Below the pieces are notes generated by a model. The model was not told the origin of the DNA. It ran no database searches and saw nothing but the letters and a program-made list of their open reading frames with translations. DNA of 64,000 nucleotides from Mycogone perniciosa (Eukaryota; Ascomycota; Sordariomycetes; Hypocreales; Hypocreaceae): the NCBI GenBank assembly GCA_025331125.1, contig JAOALB010000008.1, positions 1-64,000 of the forward strand, written 5' to 3'. The position numbers and the translations under genes are program-made. Each line of letters begins with the position of its first letter. The first letter of the stretch is position 1. This document shows positions 1 to 11,577 of this stretch, in pieces.

Positions 1-59
<59 letters not shown>
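1..59. repeat. Poly-C homopolymer at window edge
   Basis: Fifty-nine consecutive C residues open the window, followed at once by ordinary mixed sequence. A pure C run of this length is unusual in a fungal genome. It may be a genuine G/C homopolymer or an assembly or sequencing artefact at a contig edge; the sequence alone cannot decide. Confidence 0.9.
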
Positions 60-61
<2 letters not shown>

Positions 62-973
62 GACCATGGAGGGAGGCATATAATGTTGAACGTTTTTTTG
101 TTTTAATGGAACACGGCATGGGGAAACGATCTATCTATTATTATACCATAATTTTGCACACTTTGCGTACATGTATCTAGTCCTTTTCTTCCCTTTCCTT
201 TCCTTTGCTCTCCTATCGATTCACCATAGAGAATCGAGAACAATTCCGAAAGCTCAAATAAGCCTGGCCACCACCACCCACTACCACAGGTTAAATCATC
301 ACATGTCTTGGTAGGTATCCATCAAATGTCACAAAACCTCTTACGTCATGTCATTTACATGGGTCACAGAAATACACTCTCTCTTGGTTGAAATTTTTGC
401 CATTTTTTGCGTCTTGTGTAGAAATCTGCGGGTTGGGGAATACATGGTTCCTTTTTCTCTCCTGCGAGAGTTGAGCCAACATACGAGACGAACCACTTGT
501 GATAAAAAACAATGAGAAACAACGACGTGGAGGGGCAACATTTCCATAGCGATCCGCCGAAATGGGACCAGAGTAACTAGGTAGGTAGTGTCAAAAACAG
601 AATTGGGGGAAGTACCAGGCCAAATGGATGGAGGGGAAACAGTTTGCCATCTTTCTGCCCGGGAAGAAAAAAGGGTTCATCGTCCGAGACGGACAACAGT
701 AGCTACCCCGATTCACGGGCGAAATGGTTCGTCAAGTATCCCCCGCCATTCCTTCTCCCCGTCCCGAGCCGAAATCCGAAATCCATGATCCCTCTCCCCA
801 TTAACCACAGAAACAACGTAATGCACATCGGTGCTACATCAGCCAAGCCAGCCTCCGACATGATCCCCATCCATCGCCATGTCCAGAGGAAGGCGAGAGC
901 ACCTCGGCCGAAGACAGCATCTCGGTTCCAATATGCCGAGAAACCTGTTGGGAAAGTGTGAGGTTAGAAGAAC
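60..973. other. 3' flank of the 14-3-3 gene, no gene seen
   Basis: Non-coding stretch downstream of the minus-strand 14-3-3 gene. It is pyrimidine-rich on one strand and has only short ORFs without recognisable domains. It probably includes the 14-3-3 3' UTR. Confidence 0.5.
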
Positions 974-2409
974 TTAAGAGGCAGCTGCCGGCGCAGGCTC
1001 CTCAGCCTTGGGCTCCTCCTCAGCTGGCTTGGCCTCGCCCTCTTCCTTCTTCGGGTTCTCAGCAGTGGGCTCGGCCTCGCCGCTGTCAGAGGAAGTCCAG
1101 AGGGTCAGGTTGTCACGCAGCAGCTGCATGATGAGGGTGCTGTCACGGTAAGACTCCTCGGACAGAGAATCCAGCTCGGCAATGGCGTCGTCGAAAGCCT
1201 GCTTGGCGAGGTGGCAAGCCCGGTCGGGCGAGTTGAGGATCTCATAGTAGAAGACGGAGAAGTTCAGAGCGAGACCCAGACGGATGGGGTGGGTAGGAGT
1301 CAGCTCGGTCTGGGCGACATCGGTGGCGTTCTGTCACGTATGCATCATTAGTATTCAACGAGGAACTGATAAGGACCGGGTGGGGCGGAATAGATATGCA
1401 TGGTGATTAACCATGACCCATGCGGTATCATTTACCTTGTAGGCCTCGTGGGCGGCGGTGGCAGCCACCTTGCGCTTCTCGCCAGAGGCGAACTCAGCGA
1501 GGTAGCGGTGGTAGTCACCCTTCCTGTTCGAGGGGAAAGAGATTAGCGTCGGGAAGCGGGAGAACATCGGGAGGGGGTGAATGCGAGATGAGACGTCGCC
1601 GATTTAGGGACAGGGAAACGAGGTGACGGAGCAACGTACATCTTGTGGTAGAAGACCTTGGACTCGCCAGTGGCGGCGTTGGGGATCAGGCTCTCGTCGA
1701 GGACATCGAGGACATCCTGGCAGACCTTCTCGAGCTCGGCCTCGATCTTGGCTCGGTACTCCTTGATGGTGGTAACGTGCTTGTCGGAGCCCTTGGACTC
1801 CTCCTTCTGCTCGATGGAAGAAATGATGCGCCATGAGGCACGGCGGGTGCCAACAACGTTTTTGTAGGCGACGCTCAGGAGGTTGCGCTCGTCGACGGTA
1901 AGCTCACCACCAAGCTTGGCCACCTCCTTCATGTAGGTCACCATCTCATCGTATCGCTCAGCCTGCTCGCAAAGGCGAGCCAGGAAGGTCTTGCTGTTTT
2001 GGTTCGAGGCCCGGTCAGATCTTCACGTTTTTACCAGTAAAAAAAGGGGGGGAAGCATGTTGTCCCATCGAGAGAACTTGGTGGGGTCACGGGGGGCCAG
2101 CAACTGGACAAACCTTTCACGCTAGAGAGGGAGAAACGTTAGCATCGCGGCAATCAGAGGCAGAAACGCATCGAAAAAAAGGGGAGATCAGCGGGTTTTG
2201 GATGGTTTTCTGGGAGCGTGATGGGCAGAGCCGCGCAAATCTGGCGGTGCGCAGCCCGTGATGGGATAATGATGAGCTGAGGGGTTGCGTAGCCTGGGGC
2301 TGGGCTGGGAGGAGGCAAAAGGCGGCGGTGGGAGCTGCTGCAGCACGCACGCAACAACAAACAGCAGCAGCATCAGCAGAGCTGGGAGAGAACCTACCTC
2401 AGTGGCCAT
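974..2409 (-). CDS. BMH1: 14-3-3 protein (BMH1-type), five exons
   Basis: Phosphoserine/threonine-binding dimeric adaptor of the cytosol and nucleus. Exons are complement 2398-2409, 2114-2121, 1640-1993, 1436-1523 and 974-1330, giving 272 residues; all splice phases close. The family signature is clear: an N-terminus starting MATERESKTF, then [19 protein letters not shown], then helices with [10 protein letters not shown] and YYEILNSP. The C-terminal tail is acidic, proline- and alanine-rich and ends in AAAS. The first exon codes only MATE. The second is an 8-nt microexon (R, E and part of S), needed to reach the conserved RESKTF. The ATG is followed by the expected fungal 14-3-3 start, so the start is firm. 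The product is one of the most conserved fungal proteins and the gene is probably constitutively expressed. Confidence 0.96.
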
Positions 2410-5223
2410 TGTGAAGACGGATCTCGGACTGGTATTACGGTTGCTGGAAGCAGAAAAGAGGACGAGATGCTCGGGCTACGCGGAGTCGGTCGTAGGCGGG
2501 AAAAAAAGGGTGATGCGGGTTGTATGAAGTGGGATGCGGTTGAGGATGGGGCGAGAATGGGTGTTTATATTTTGATTGTGGATTGAAATTTGGATTGGCC
2601 TTTGGCTTTGGGGGTTTCGGGGCGGAGCTTCAGAAGGCGGGCCAGTGCCCAGCACTCAGCACCAGGTGATGAGCAAGTGAGCCAGGCCTGAAAAACCGCT
2701 GTCCGTCTGGGCCACCCCGCTGCTGCGCTACTGCGCTACTGCTGGACGAAAGTCTCCCAGAGCGAGGGAGCAATTAGGCGGTAGGTAGGTACTCCACTGG
2801 TACCTAAGACTAGCGCCGCGGGCAGCCCAGCCTGCGTGTGTACCTGGTGTACCTGGAAATGGTGGAACGGCTTTTTCTGACTGGGCTTCTGCGGGGAGAG
2901 GCGGATGGATGAGTGAATGGTTGCCAACTGGCAGCCTCGTTGCTGGTTGGTAGGCCAGTCACACGCTTGCGATATATGAATGAGGCTTTGGATTTTACTG
3001 TTTGCTGGAAATGCAGGCGTCGGTTTGTTCTATCTGCCTTGATATGTAGATGAGCCTAGCTTCCTGCGGCTGCCCATTGCAATATGGTCGGTACTGTCTC
3101 CAGGCTGCCGGTTACTGAGAGGTACAAGTACCCAGGAGTAATACTGCTGGTAGTACGGAGTACTACCAATTGTACTACAAGAGCACACGCAACGACAGCC
3201 CTACAAGTCTTTCTTCTTCTGGTGATGATGTTGCTGGCCGGGAGGTGGGGCCTATATTACCTGGGTGCAAAAAAAGAACAGTGCCAACTGCTATGGACAA
3301 TTTAATACTACTCGTAATACATCTATCTATACAATACGGCCTCTATCGTCAAGACTTTTGCCATGGTTGCCGGCGGCGGCTCGTTCCAGGTTAGTTACCG
3401 CCATCACGGGTCTCCCTTTCGCCCTCCCTCTCCCGTCCTCGTCCCGATCCTCAAAGAAAAAGAGCCACATCATCGTTCCTGTAGCTGTAGCCAAAATCTG
3501 GTTTGCCAGAAAAGGCGTCATGGCCTGGTCAGGGGAGAAAGGGAGAGGAGCAGATCGGAAATCCATGGCTGGGCTCTGGAACTGGGCAATCTCGACTGTC
3601 GGTCAGTCATCTATCCATCTGGACTATTGATCCACACATCCCTCCACCTCTTTGATAACTTACCTGACTGGCCTCCTATAATAACCACAACAACCACCAC
3701 AGCAACAACACAACAGCGTTTCGATTCGCCATACTACTAAAACCGGAGGGAGCCTCGACCTGCCAACAGCAATGCCGTTTGCAACCGCCATCTCGAAATA
3801 GGCACGCGTTGCACCACCGCCTTCTCCACGGCGATCCTGTGGAAATGGACGGCCCCCTTTCTGGTCCGTTCCAGGAGAGTGTCGGCGGCTACGCTTATTT
3901 AGAAGGGTGCGCGTCTACCGGACCGGGTGCAAATTATTAGTAGTACCATCTACGGAGTAATACTGCTACAACGTTGGGAGGCGTCTTCGGCGCACCCCGG
4001 CATGTACTCCCTGCTATCTATCGCTGTCTTTTCCCCGCTGGCCACGTCGGTCGAAGATTCTGCCTCTGGCCCATCCCTCGCATTCTACTCGATTCCACCT
4101 CGTGAGAGTTTTAGCATACAACTCTCTCAGAGCACCGAGGCCTGTGTATGACTGGCTGTCTTGCCTGCGCTTGTTGCATCATACCTACTCATACTTCGTA
4201 CTCATACTACTAGTATTATATATGGAGTACTTCGTACATCAGCCTCATTCCTCGAATCGCTTTTCAAACATTGAAGGAATGAAGAAACGTGGAATCTCGA
4301 ATACCATATCCTGTCCACATGATGCTGCCAACCTTTTCAAACGTCACACTTTCGCCCTCACCCATAGCAAATAGCATTCACCAGCTCGCCACATTCCCGT
4401 ACTGTGGCTTGTTATCAGCTCTCGTTCATGACTCACGCTCTCCCCCTTTTCTGCCCCCTCCTTCTCTTATCGCCATCATTTACTTCGTACTTTGTGCAGA
4501 GTTCACTTCCCTGCTTTGCGTGTAGTACTTCTCCGTACGCCCTATGGATGGCCCAATCGCGCAAGATGTCGCAAGAGCAGCCCCAAACAGAAATGGGTGC
4601 TCTACTAGTATTATCAGACCCTACATACATACATACATTCATACGAGTAATGCTTCTCCGTGTCCGCCAGTGGAACGCGCCGAAAGAAGCCCCTCTTGGA
4701 ACAACTGCCCCACTCCCCATTTCCTGCCCACGTTCTCCATCGGTCCAGCTGATGTTTGCTGTTTGGTTCCCGTCTGGGCCGCGATCTGATGAGGATCCTT
4801 ACATAGAGTTGGCATTAATACAATGGACCCTGTTTCTGTAGAAGTTGTTCGCTTACGAGCCAGTCACTAATACGCCTTCAAGCGGCTAGGTGATCGCCAG
4901 CGACTCTCCCCCCGCTGACTCGAGCCTTACTTGGTAGATACATAGCACATGAACAAGCCACAGGCATCGTCCCGTGGTCCCCTTTCATCTACCTGATGAT
5001 GTGATGGTATTTTTAGCCCTCTTGAATCACATCGCTAAGTATTGCACAGCCTTCCATCTCGCCAACAGATGGACCAAGCAAACCAGTCTTGCCATTACAC
5101 ATTACCTATTTCCGTTTCACAAACTACTTTTTTTTCATAGCGAGACATTTTCAGGACACACGTGAATCGAGAGCAGCACCTCGGCTGCTCAGACCGTCGT
5201 TGAGCCATACATCATGTACCACC
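2410..5223. other. Long upstream region of the 14-3-3 gene, no gene seen
   Basis: About 2.8 kb between the 14-3-3 start and the lipase stop. ORFs are short, overlapping and low in complexity (Thr- or Pro-rich), and none has family features. Simple repeats occur, for example an ATAC run near 4622-4642, along with several copies of the TACGGAGTAC/TACTTCGTA motif around 4190-4237. Confidence 0.5.
2564..2569 (-). promoter_or_regulatory. Possible TATA box of the 14-3-3 gene
   Basis: TATAAA on the minus strand, about 155 nt upstream of the 14-3-3 ATG. Only position and motif support it. Confidence 0.3.
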
Positions 5224-6456
5224 CTAGAGCTCACCAGGCTCAGGCCTTTCATACGGATTCCGGCCCCAATTCGTGGGGTCACCCCCGGGAATACATAAAC
5301 CAAGACGCCAGAAATAATCACGATGTGCAAAAAGGAGCTGCCACAGCTTGAGCCGTGTGGGGAAAGCCATCGTCTGCATGAGCGCTCGCGTTGATGTTGC
5401 AGCCGGACGGAAGTGAAGGAGGCGATACAGCAAACTATTCAATGTAGTATCTCCACCAGCACTGCATTCTGGATCAGTGTCCCCGACGCACATCCGCACA
5501 TCTTCCTCAGACGGTGATAGATCTGGCTTCGAGATAAATATCTCCCCAGCATGTGGACTGTAGCCAAATTCACTGGGTGGCAGTAGCGGAACAGGGTCGT
5601 CAACGTGAGTGACCCGTCGATACACTCTGCTCTCGAGATCGGAGACGCCGTCGAGGGCAAACACCTTGTCGACGAAGCGGGCAAGCTGGGAATTACCAAG
5701 ACGGGGCTCTCCGAATGTTGTAACCATCACGTCCTCCCAGCCGAGAGACACTTTGAGTTCAAGAGCTGCAAGACACGCAACAGAGCCCCCAAGGCTATGT
5801 CCCACAAGGTGAATGGGATAAGACGGGTGCTTGGCCCGCAATTCCTTGAGTTCAGGCAAGACGATCTTTCGAGCATTTCTCCATGATTCAAGGAAGCCCA
5901 TATGCACGGTACAGTTGGTGCACTCATGCCCGGGCTTCTCCGGCGGCTTTTCTCCTCCGCCGTGATCGGGCGATGGGTACGGCACGTACTTTTGCGGCAC
6001 GGTGCTGAGATCGATAATGGTGTTGGTGATGCTGTAGGTCCCACGAAAGGCGACCATGATGACGCCATTGTTACGATCCACCGACGCCGCAGCCTCACGA
6101 CGAGCAGCAAGACGTTGCTGCTGGTGCTGTGTACCATGGTCCACCGCAATGAATCCACAGTTATCGCTGAAGAGAATGCCCGTGCTCCATGTTGTCACCA
6201 GAGAAAGAGTGGGAAACTCTTTGCAGCGTGAGATGCACTCGAAGGGCTTGCGGACGCCAGTGTTGCCGATGCAGTAGGAGATGTCGACAAATCTGGCCAG
6301 GCGCTCGAGGGAGGCAAACAATGAAACGGAAATAGCCGTCGTTGACGACAGCGGTCGTGGCTTTTGTTGGTCCGAGTAAGTCGCCTTGGTGAGGAAAACT
6401 AGAGCAGCTAGTTGTAAGAGGAGGAGCCTGAACAGGCTCGGTAGTCTCCACCACAT
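5224..6456 (-). CDS. Secreted class 3 (alpha/beta hydrolase) lipase
   Basis: Single-exon gene of 410 residues for a fungal lipase_3 family esterase that would hydrolyse acylglycerols outside the cell. The chosen ATG opens with MWWRLP and a strong hydrophobic segment (FRLLLLQLAALVFL) that looks like a signal peptide; the reading frame extends further upstream but without an ATG. The nucleophile elbow GHSLGGS is near residue 210, the acid lies in THVDDPVPLLP, and the catalytic His is most likely in FAHRDYFW near the C-terminus. Oxyanion and lid-region features (VAFRGT, CTNCTVHMGFLESW) are present. Cysteines around CTNC and in the late CVGDTDPEC segment suggest disulfides, in keeping with secretion. 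No partner gene is evident. Confidence 0.9.
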   Translation of the reverse strand: MWWRLPSLFRLLLLQLAALVFLTKATYSDQQKPRPLSSTTAISVSLFASLERLARFVDISYCIGNTGVRKPFECISRCKEFPTLSLVTTWSTGILFSDNCGFIAVDHGTQHQQQRLAARREAAASVDRNNGVIMVAFRGTYSITNTIIDLSTVPQKYVPYPSPDHGGGEKPPEKPGHECTNCTVHMGFLESWRNARKIVLPELKELRAKHPSYPIHLVGHSLGGSVACLAALELKVSLGWEDVMVTTFGEPRLGNSQLARFVDKVFALDGVSDLESRVYRRVTHVDDPVPLLPPSEFGYSPHAGEIFISKPDLSPSEEDVRMCVGDTDPECSAGGDTTLNSLLYRLLHFRPAATSTRALMQTMAFPTRLKLWQLLFAHRDYFWRLGLCIPGGDPTNWGRNPYERPEPGEL

Positions 6457-7268
6457 AGTGAAGCTCAAGGATGATGGATCAGACCATGAAGATTGGGGAC
6501 AGCGGTGGTTCAAAAGAGATGTACGGAGTATAAACGGAGCAGCTTAAAAATCGCTTTTGATGACGCCAAGTCAAAACGCAAGGGAGGACGGTTGCAAGCG
6601 GCGGAGAAGAGCGCCACCTACTCGTAGCTACCTCTGTCGGGCGATTGAATTGCCGGCGGAACTGCACCACCGCATGACGGACAAGCAGCACGTTGGATGA
6701 ACGAGTGCGATGCTATGTTTTAGCCGTGATTAGAATGACAATGCGTCAAAAAGATAGACCGAGTGAGCTGGTCTCATGAAGCGGAAGTGAGCGTCGATGA
6801 CGGATCACGAGTACTCCGTACGTGAGTAGTGATTGCTAGTAACAGTCCTAGTACATAAATAGCTGGAGGCTATTAGGAGGCACACTTCAAGATGGTGGGG
6901 CGGGGTCATGCCAGGGGCAGATATTATTTATTACTAGTATTACTACTCGTACGGAGTACGAAGTACTCGCAGGGCAAAATCCGGGGCTGGACGTTAGGCT
7001 AGCCGGATCATCAGCCGGCTGCCGAGGCCACGCTGAAGACACTGAATACGAAGTTCGAACCTCCGAAATACGACAAAATGTCCTTCGTATCATATTATTA
7101 AAACATAATACCTCTCGGGTAGAAGTTCGGTAACCAACTTAGACACCAACAGTAGCAGTATCATTAAGTATTACTACAGCGAATAGCCTTGTTTTTGGAC
7201 CTTCCAGATGCATCAGATTGACATTTGTCGCTCTATTTGCCTCTCACACCAACCCCAAGTTTCCCGTC
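6457..7268. other. Gap between lipase and secreted-protein genes
   Basis: About 0.8 kb with no convincing gene. It should hold the lipase promoter. It contains two strong copies of the dispersed motif, GTACTCCGTA at 6811-6820 and the compound TACGGAGTACGAAGTACT at about 6950-6967. Confidence 0.5.
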
Positions 7269-7871
7269 CTAGGCGATCCATTTCTTCACAGATGTTGGGT
7301 CTCTTACGGGTCCGATACTGAAATATCTCGCGCTGTACTCAGTCGAATTTGATACGCATGCACCTGACGTATCGCAAGACAGAGACAGAAGAACCGAGCC
7401 CGAAACCTCGTAGATAGGAATTCTACAGACCGAGTTAGTCAAGCAAACAACAAACAATGCACAGCATTGGATATCATACCCGTCCACCCTAGGGCAAACT
7501 CTCTCGATCATTGTCAACTTTCTCTGAGCATCCGTCCAGATAAACTTGACATCTCTGTTCTGGCACGAGAACCGGGATGTCAAGCCCGGCGGCGTGGTGG
7601 AAACGGAGCTGGAATTGAACTCGCAGAACGTGGTGATCTTGGTGGCCTCATCGCGGAAGGTAAAGTTGTACGCGATCAGAGGCGCCTCTGGACCTGTGCT
7701 GTTGGACTTGCCGACGAAGTTCTGGATGAGATAGTCTGCGGGCAGGGTGCAGTCCTGAGTCTGCAGGACTTTGGCGAGGAGCTCCGCTGGTGGCGTGTAA
7801 GCCGTGGCGGCGAAGGCAGCCAGCGCGGATGGCGCCGCAGCTAGCAATGGCACTAACAGTTCGAATCGCAT
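7269..7871 (-). CDS. Small secreted protein of unknown function
   Basis: Exons complement 7480-7871 and 7269-7422, giving 181 residues. The 57-nt intron is a multiple of three, so the unspliced frame also stays open. It has a GTATGA donor, a CTAAC branch site and a CTGTAG acceptor, so splicing is the better reading. The N-terminus MRFELLVPLLAAAPSALA is a clear signal peptide. The mature part has six cysteines and several N-glycosylation sequons, consistent with a folded extracellular protein. I do not recognise the family. It lies next to the secreted lipase on the same strand, which may mean nothing more than shared orientation. Confidence 0.75.
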   Translation of the reverse strand: MRFELLVPLLAAAPSALAAFAATAYTPPAELLAKVLQTQDCTLPADYLIQNFVGKSNSTGPEAPLIAYNFTFRDEATKITTFCEFNSSSVSTTPPGLTSRFSCQNRDVKFIWTDAQRKLTMIERVCPRVDGYDIQCCALFVVCLTNSVCRIPIYEVSGSVLLSLSCDTSGACVSNSTEYSARYFSIGPVRDPTSVKKWIA

Positions 7872-9019
7872 CGTGAAATGCCTCTGATGAGAATTGCCTG
7901 TTGACTGAAGGTGGCTCAGACTGAGATTTGAAGGAAACGATGCGCCTTTAAGTAGGGAGAATGACGTGGAGGCTTCATGTCACCCCCTAGATCAGCATGG
8001 CTGAATGGACAAAAATAGGGCGAGATCTGTCGATCTAACGCCTTTGCGGCAGTTGCTACGAGACGTTGGAGCACAAACTGCCACCTCACGGGTCCCAGTG
8101 TTTTAATGTCAACAGAAAGCCCATGTTCTTCTATAGCCGAAGAAATCCCAATCAGCCGAGTAAAATGTCGTTTGTTACCTTTAATCCTACTGATTCAAAG
8201 GCGATCTTTAAAGCACTCTCACTTTTAAGGCTTCTCTTTGGTTCAGCGCATTTAAAGGGATGGCAAGTTTTGTTTCCACTCAAGGGCAACCAGCCTATTA
8301 TTCCCACTTATTTTCGAGAGTACAAAACGGCCTTCGTTTGATTGGGTCCCTGGCGTTTCAAGTTTCACACTGACGGATAGATTCTCTTATATTGACCAGT
8401 GAATCGATACAAGCAGACGCTGGTAGAAGGGAACAGCACTGAGTCCTACACACAAAAAGAACTACCTTTTTGGTCTCCTCACCCTTGTGGACGTCGATGG
8501 CGAGCCATCTCGGCTGATCGAGGCATGCGCCCCGTTTTACTACCGCACGACGTGAATGAGTCTGCGTTTCACAAAGCTATTTCGATCTGTACCCAGCCGA
8601 GTACTAACAGGCGTAGTCCGGCTGCTTTATTCGTTTCCAGGAGCTACAGGCAAACAATTCTCCTCTAACAAGACGTGTTGCGGTCTTCACAACCCAAGGT
8701 GATATGTACAATTTCTGGTCCGACTGTATTATAAAAAAAATGGACATGCAAATTCTCATGAGAATTTACCAAACCGATAAACGCAGCAGTGCCTGTTTAG
8801 GCATCTTTAACATGGCTTGTTCGCACCCTACTCCCGATTGGGCTATAGTGCACCCAATCCGCCACCAGCTTTATCGCTTACCCTCAGGCACGTGACCCAC
8901 AACCGGGGCCACATCCACACACACCACCAAAATTCTTTGGCCGCTCTGTGTGTGAATTTTCCTCCTTTGACTTTTCAATCGAACGATCCCGTCGGTAAAT
9001 TTCACAACAACCGTCAAAG
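7872..9019. other. Divergent promoter region, no gene seen
   Basis: About 1.15 kb between the minus-strand secreted-protein gene and plus-strand eL36. Only short ORFs without domain features. It must contain the promoters of both genes. Confidence 0.5.
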
Positions 9020-9652
9020 ATGGCCAAGGAAGCGCCTGCAAAGTCCGGTCTGGCCGTTGGCCTGAACAAGGGCCACGTACGTCTTGCGATCTCACCTCGT
9101 GGAGGATCTCTGCTCCCTCCGGCAGACGATGGACGCTGACGTATGCGATTTTATGCGAATTATAGAAAACCACTCCCCGTGTTGCCAAGCCCCGTGTCTC
9201 CCGGACCAAGGGCCACCTGAGCAAGCGAACGGCTTTTGTGCGCGAGGTCGTCAAGGAGGTTGCTGGGTAAGTTTCTGTCTTTCCGTGATGTTGGCTCTGG
9301 TGGTGGGAATGGAAGAGAGGGTTCGACGGTTATCGCAATCGACAACTCGAAGGAATTGGAACACATTGAATTGGTTCACCCATGTCATAACAACAATGCT
9401 AACGATCCTTTCTCAACAGCCTCGCCCCCTATGAGCGCCGAGTTATCGAATTGCTCCGAAACAGCAAGGACAAGCGTGCCCGTAAGCTGGCCAAGAAGAG
9501 GGTATGCTCGAACCAGCACTCAGGACAATTGAAAAAAGCACTAGGAACTAACTTTGCAACTCCTTGTTTAGCTCGGTACTTTCGGCCGTGCCAAGAAGAA
9601 GGTCGACGAGCTCCAGCGTGTCATTGCCGAGTCTCGTCGCGCTGGTCACTAA
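9020..9652 (+). CDS. RPL36: 60S ribosomal protein L36 (eL36)
   Basis: Exons 9020-9076, 9166-9266, 9420-9501 and 9572-9652 give a 106-residue, very basic protein, the usual eL36 length. Start [19 protein letters not shown], middle [20 protein letters not shown], then [20 protein letters not shown] and a lysine-rich end ESRRAGH all match the family. It is a structural component of the large ribosomal subunit. All introns have GT..AG ends, with three introns in little more than 300 coding bases, typical of filamentous fungal ribosomal protein genes. A canonical AATAAA lies at 9692-9697, about 40 nt after the stop. Confidence 0.97.
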
Positions 9653-9994
9653 ACGGACCATATGTTGACTGTTGGGAATCTTCCATTGCAAAATAAATCA
9701 AAATGGGTTTCGCATGGGTTGGCGTGGTCACGATTCAACGGCTTTGATGTGGCGCGGCAGGGTTATAGCTGCGGTTCATCGGAATACCAAATTCTTCAAG
9801 TATGCGGTTCTATGGTCAAACTGTGACGTGTGATTTGTATTTGCATGTCCTCATCTTGTGTGATAGAAATGCCCTCCTATTGTAGAAAAAACAAAGCGCT
9901 TTATGCCTGCCCGAACGCCATGATGTACACATGAACCAACCTTATCCTCATTGTCTGCTCTTGTATAGGGCGACAAGTCTCTAAAAAGCCGTCC

Positions 9995-11577
9995 TTATTT
10001 CTTTCCAAATTTGAACCACTTGGGCATTTTCTTACCCGAGCCATCCCCAGCATCTCTACTCTTCTCGTTCTTCTGTAACTCAGGAACAGCAGATGAGCTC
10101 CCGGGCTTCTCGTCCACAGCGGTGGGAATTTCTGGTATTTTCACAGCCTGGCCCTTTTCCGCGACATTGGCCTTGAGGAATGGCCGTTTCTTCACATCAG
10201 CCGGTACGCCGTCATCCCAGACCAAACTCACGAGAACCCGTCCCGAGAGCTTGTGCACCTTGATGAGGCCATGTCTTGGTGTATCATCATCCTTGATGAC
10301 GGTTTTGCTCCCCGGAACCACCAGATGGAAAGGCTGGTCCCTGCTCGCCATGACATGCCTCACGGCCTCATATAGAAACGCCCCTGTTTCTGAGGGCCCG
10401 ATCTGCCACTCACTGCTGGTGTTGTCCGGGAAGCGTACCTTGACGAGGACAGACTTGACAGCTGCGAGCTTGGCCTGCTCAGCGGCTTCCTTCTCTTCGA
10501 TTTCCTTGTCGGAGAGGAGGCGCCTGTTTCGAGAGCTTTCTTGGAGTCGCGCTTGGTGTAGTTGGGCGTGGGCAATGGTTGGGGTGTAGTCGTTGTCTTC
10601 GATGGGGGCGAGGGCGGCTGCAGGCGTAGTGCCGGAGGGGGCGAGGAAGACGTTGACTGGTTGGAAGCGATCCTGCGGCTCTGATACATCTTCCTGCGGT
10701 GTTTGTTCAGGCTGTGAATTTGGGGATTCTTCTTGGTTAAAAGGTTGTTGGGTATCGTTGCTTTTGCTGGGGAGCTCTGTTGGAGCTTCTGCCATGATCG
10801 TGTCTTCAGATTGCTCCGTTGGTGGTTCTTGTGGTTTAGGGGTCTTCTCTTGTGCCTTGGTCATTTCCTCCTTCTTTTGCTCCGACTCGTCTTTGAAAAA
10901 CTGTCCAATCTGCTCCATGGCCTCATATAGCGTCTGATCAGTCTTTCTGAACGACAACCGTATCAGGACATTGCCCGAATTATGTCCCAGCTGCGACATC
11001 GTCTTCTGAAAGTCAGTAAACGACGACAGCTCCCTGCCCATAATATTCAAAACTGGCGTCTCATAGTACAGCTGTCCAACACCCGTGCTAGCACCGTTTA
11101 CCACCTCCGCCACCCCTCTGGCCGTGATATTGATGTTCTTCCCCGCGCTCGCCTCGCCGCTCTCAAACTGCCGCAGGATCTGCCATATCGCCACGTCAGA
11201 GGGGAACTTCTTGATCAGCCGCCCGCCGGGTATCTCCTTTGCCTCTGGCTGAGGGACTTGCAGCGCAATTTGCACGGCGGAGGGGGTTTTGGATTTTTGG
11301 ACAAGTTCGAGTTTTGCGCCGGGGATGAGGCCCGAGGTGCGGAAGGGGACAGAGAGATCGACCTGCTTTTGCCTGTGTCTATAAACCACCCTACCGTTAG
11401 TATGTAGTTCAAGAGGAAGAGGGCTTGTTCTTGTGCGAACTTGATCAAGTACTTGTCTCCATCGAGATTGAGCTTCTTGCAAGCTTCCTGGAGGACGTCG
11501 GAGAGGTAGGTTCCTGGGCTGACTTTCACGGTCGTGCGCCTCAGGTCTGTGGCGATAACTACGACGTGTGACGACAT
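9995..11577 (-). CDS. UBX4: UBX-domain protein of the TUG/ASPL (Ubx4) type
   Basis: Exons complement 11441-11577 and 9995-11378 give 506 residues. The intron has a GTTCGC donor, a TACTAAC branch and a TTTATAG acceptor. The N-terminus (TVKVSPGTYLSDVLQEACKK to GAKLELV) is a ubiquitin-like TUG-UBL1 domain at about residues 10-75. A conserved central segment (NIMGRELSSFTDFQKTMSQLG) follows, then an acidic Gln/Pro-rich linker, then a UBX domain at about 355-435 (VRFPDNTSSEW, TPRHGLIKVHKL). Proteins of this type bind Cdc48/p97 and modulate its work in ER-associated degradation and membrane traffic. The C-terminus is lysine-rich. It is transcribed divergently from proteasome subunit beta-3. Confidence 0.9.

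Noticed and set aside
3363..3740. 125-codon plus-strand ORF upstream of the 14-3-3 gene
   Set aside because: Low-complexity Thr/Pro-rich product with overlapping alternatives in other frames; no domain.
5902..6231. Antisense ORFs within the lipase and other genes
   Set aside because: Codon-structure shadows of the real genes on the opposite strand.
8066..8668. Two ORFs of about 90 codons in the gap before eL36
   Set aside because: No domain, no signal of splicing, and they lie in the expected divergent promoter region.
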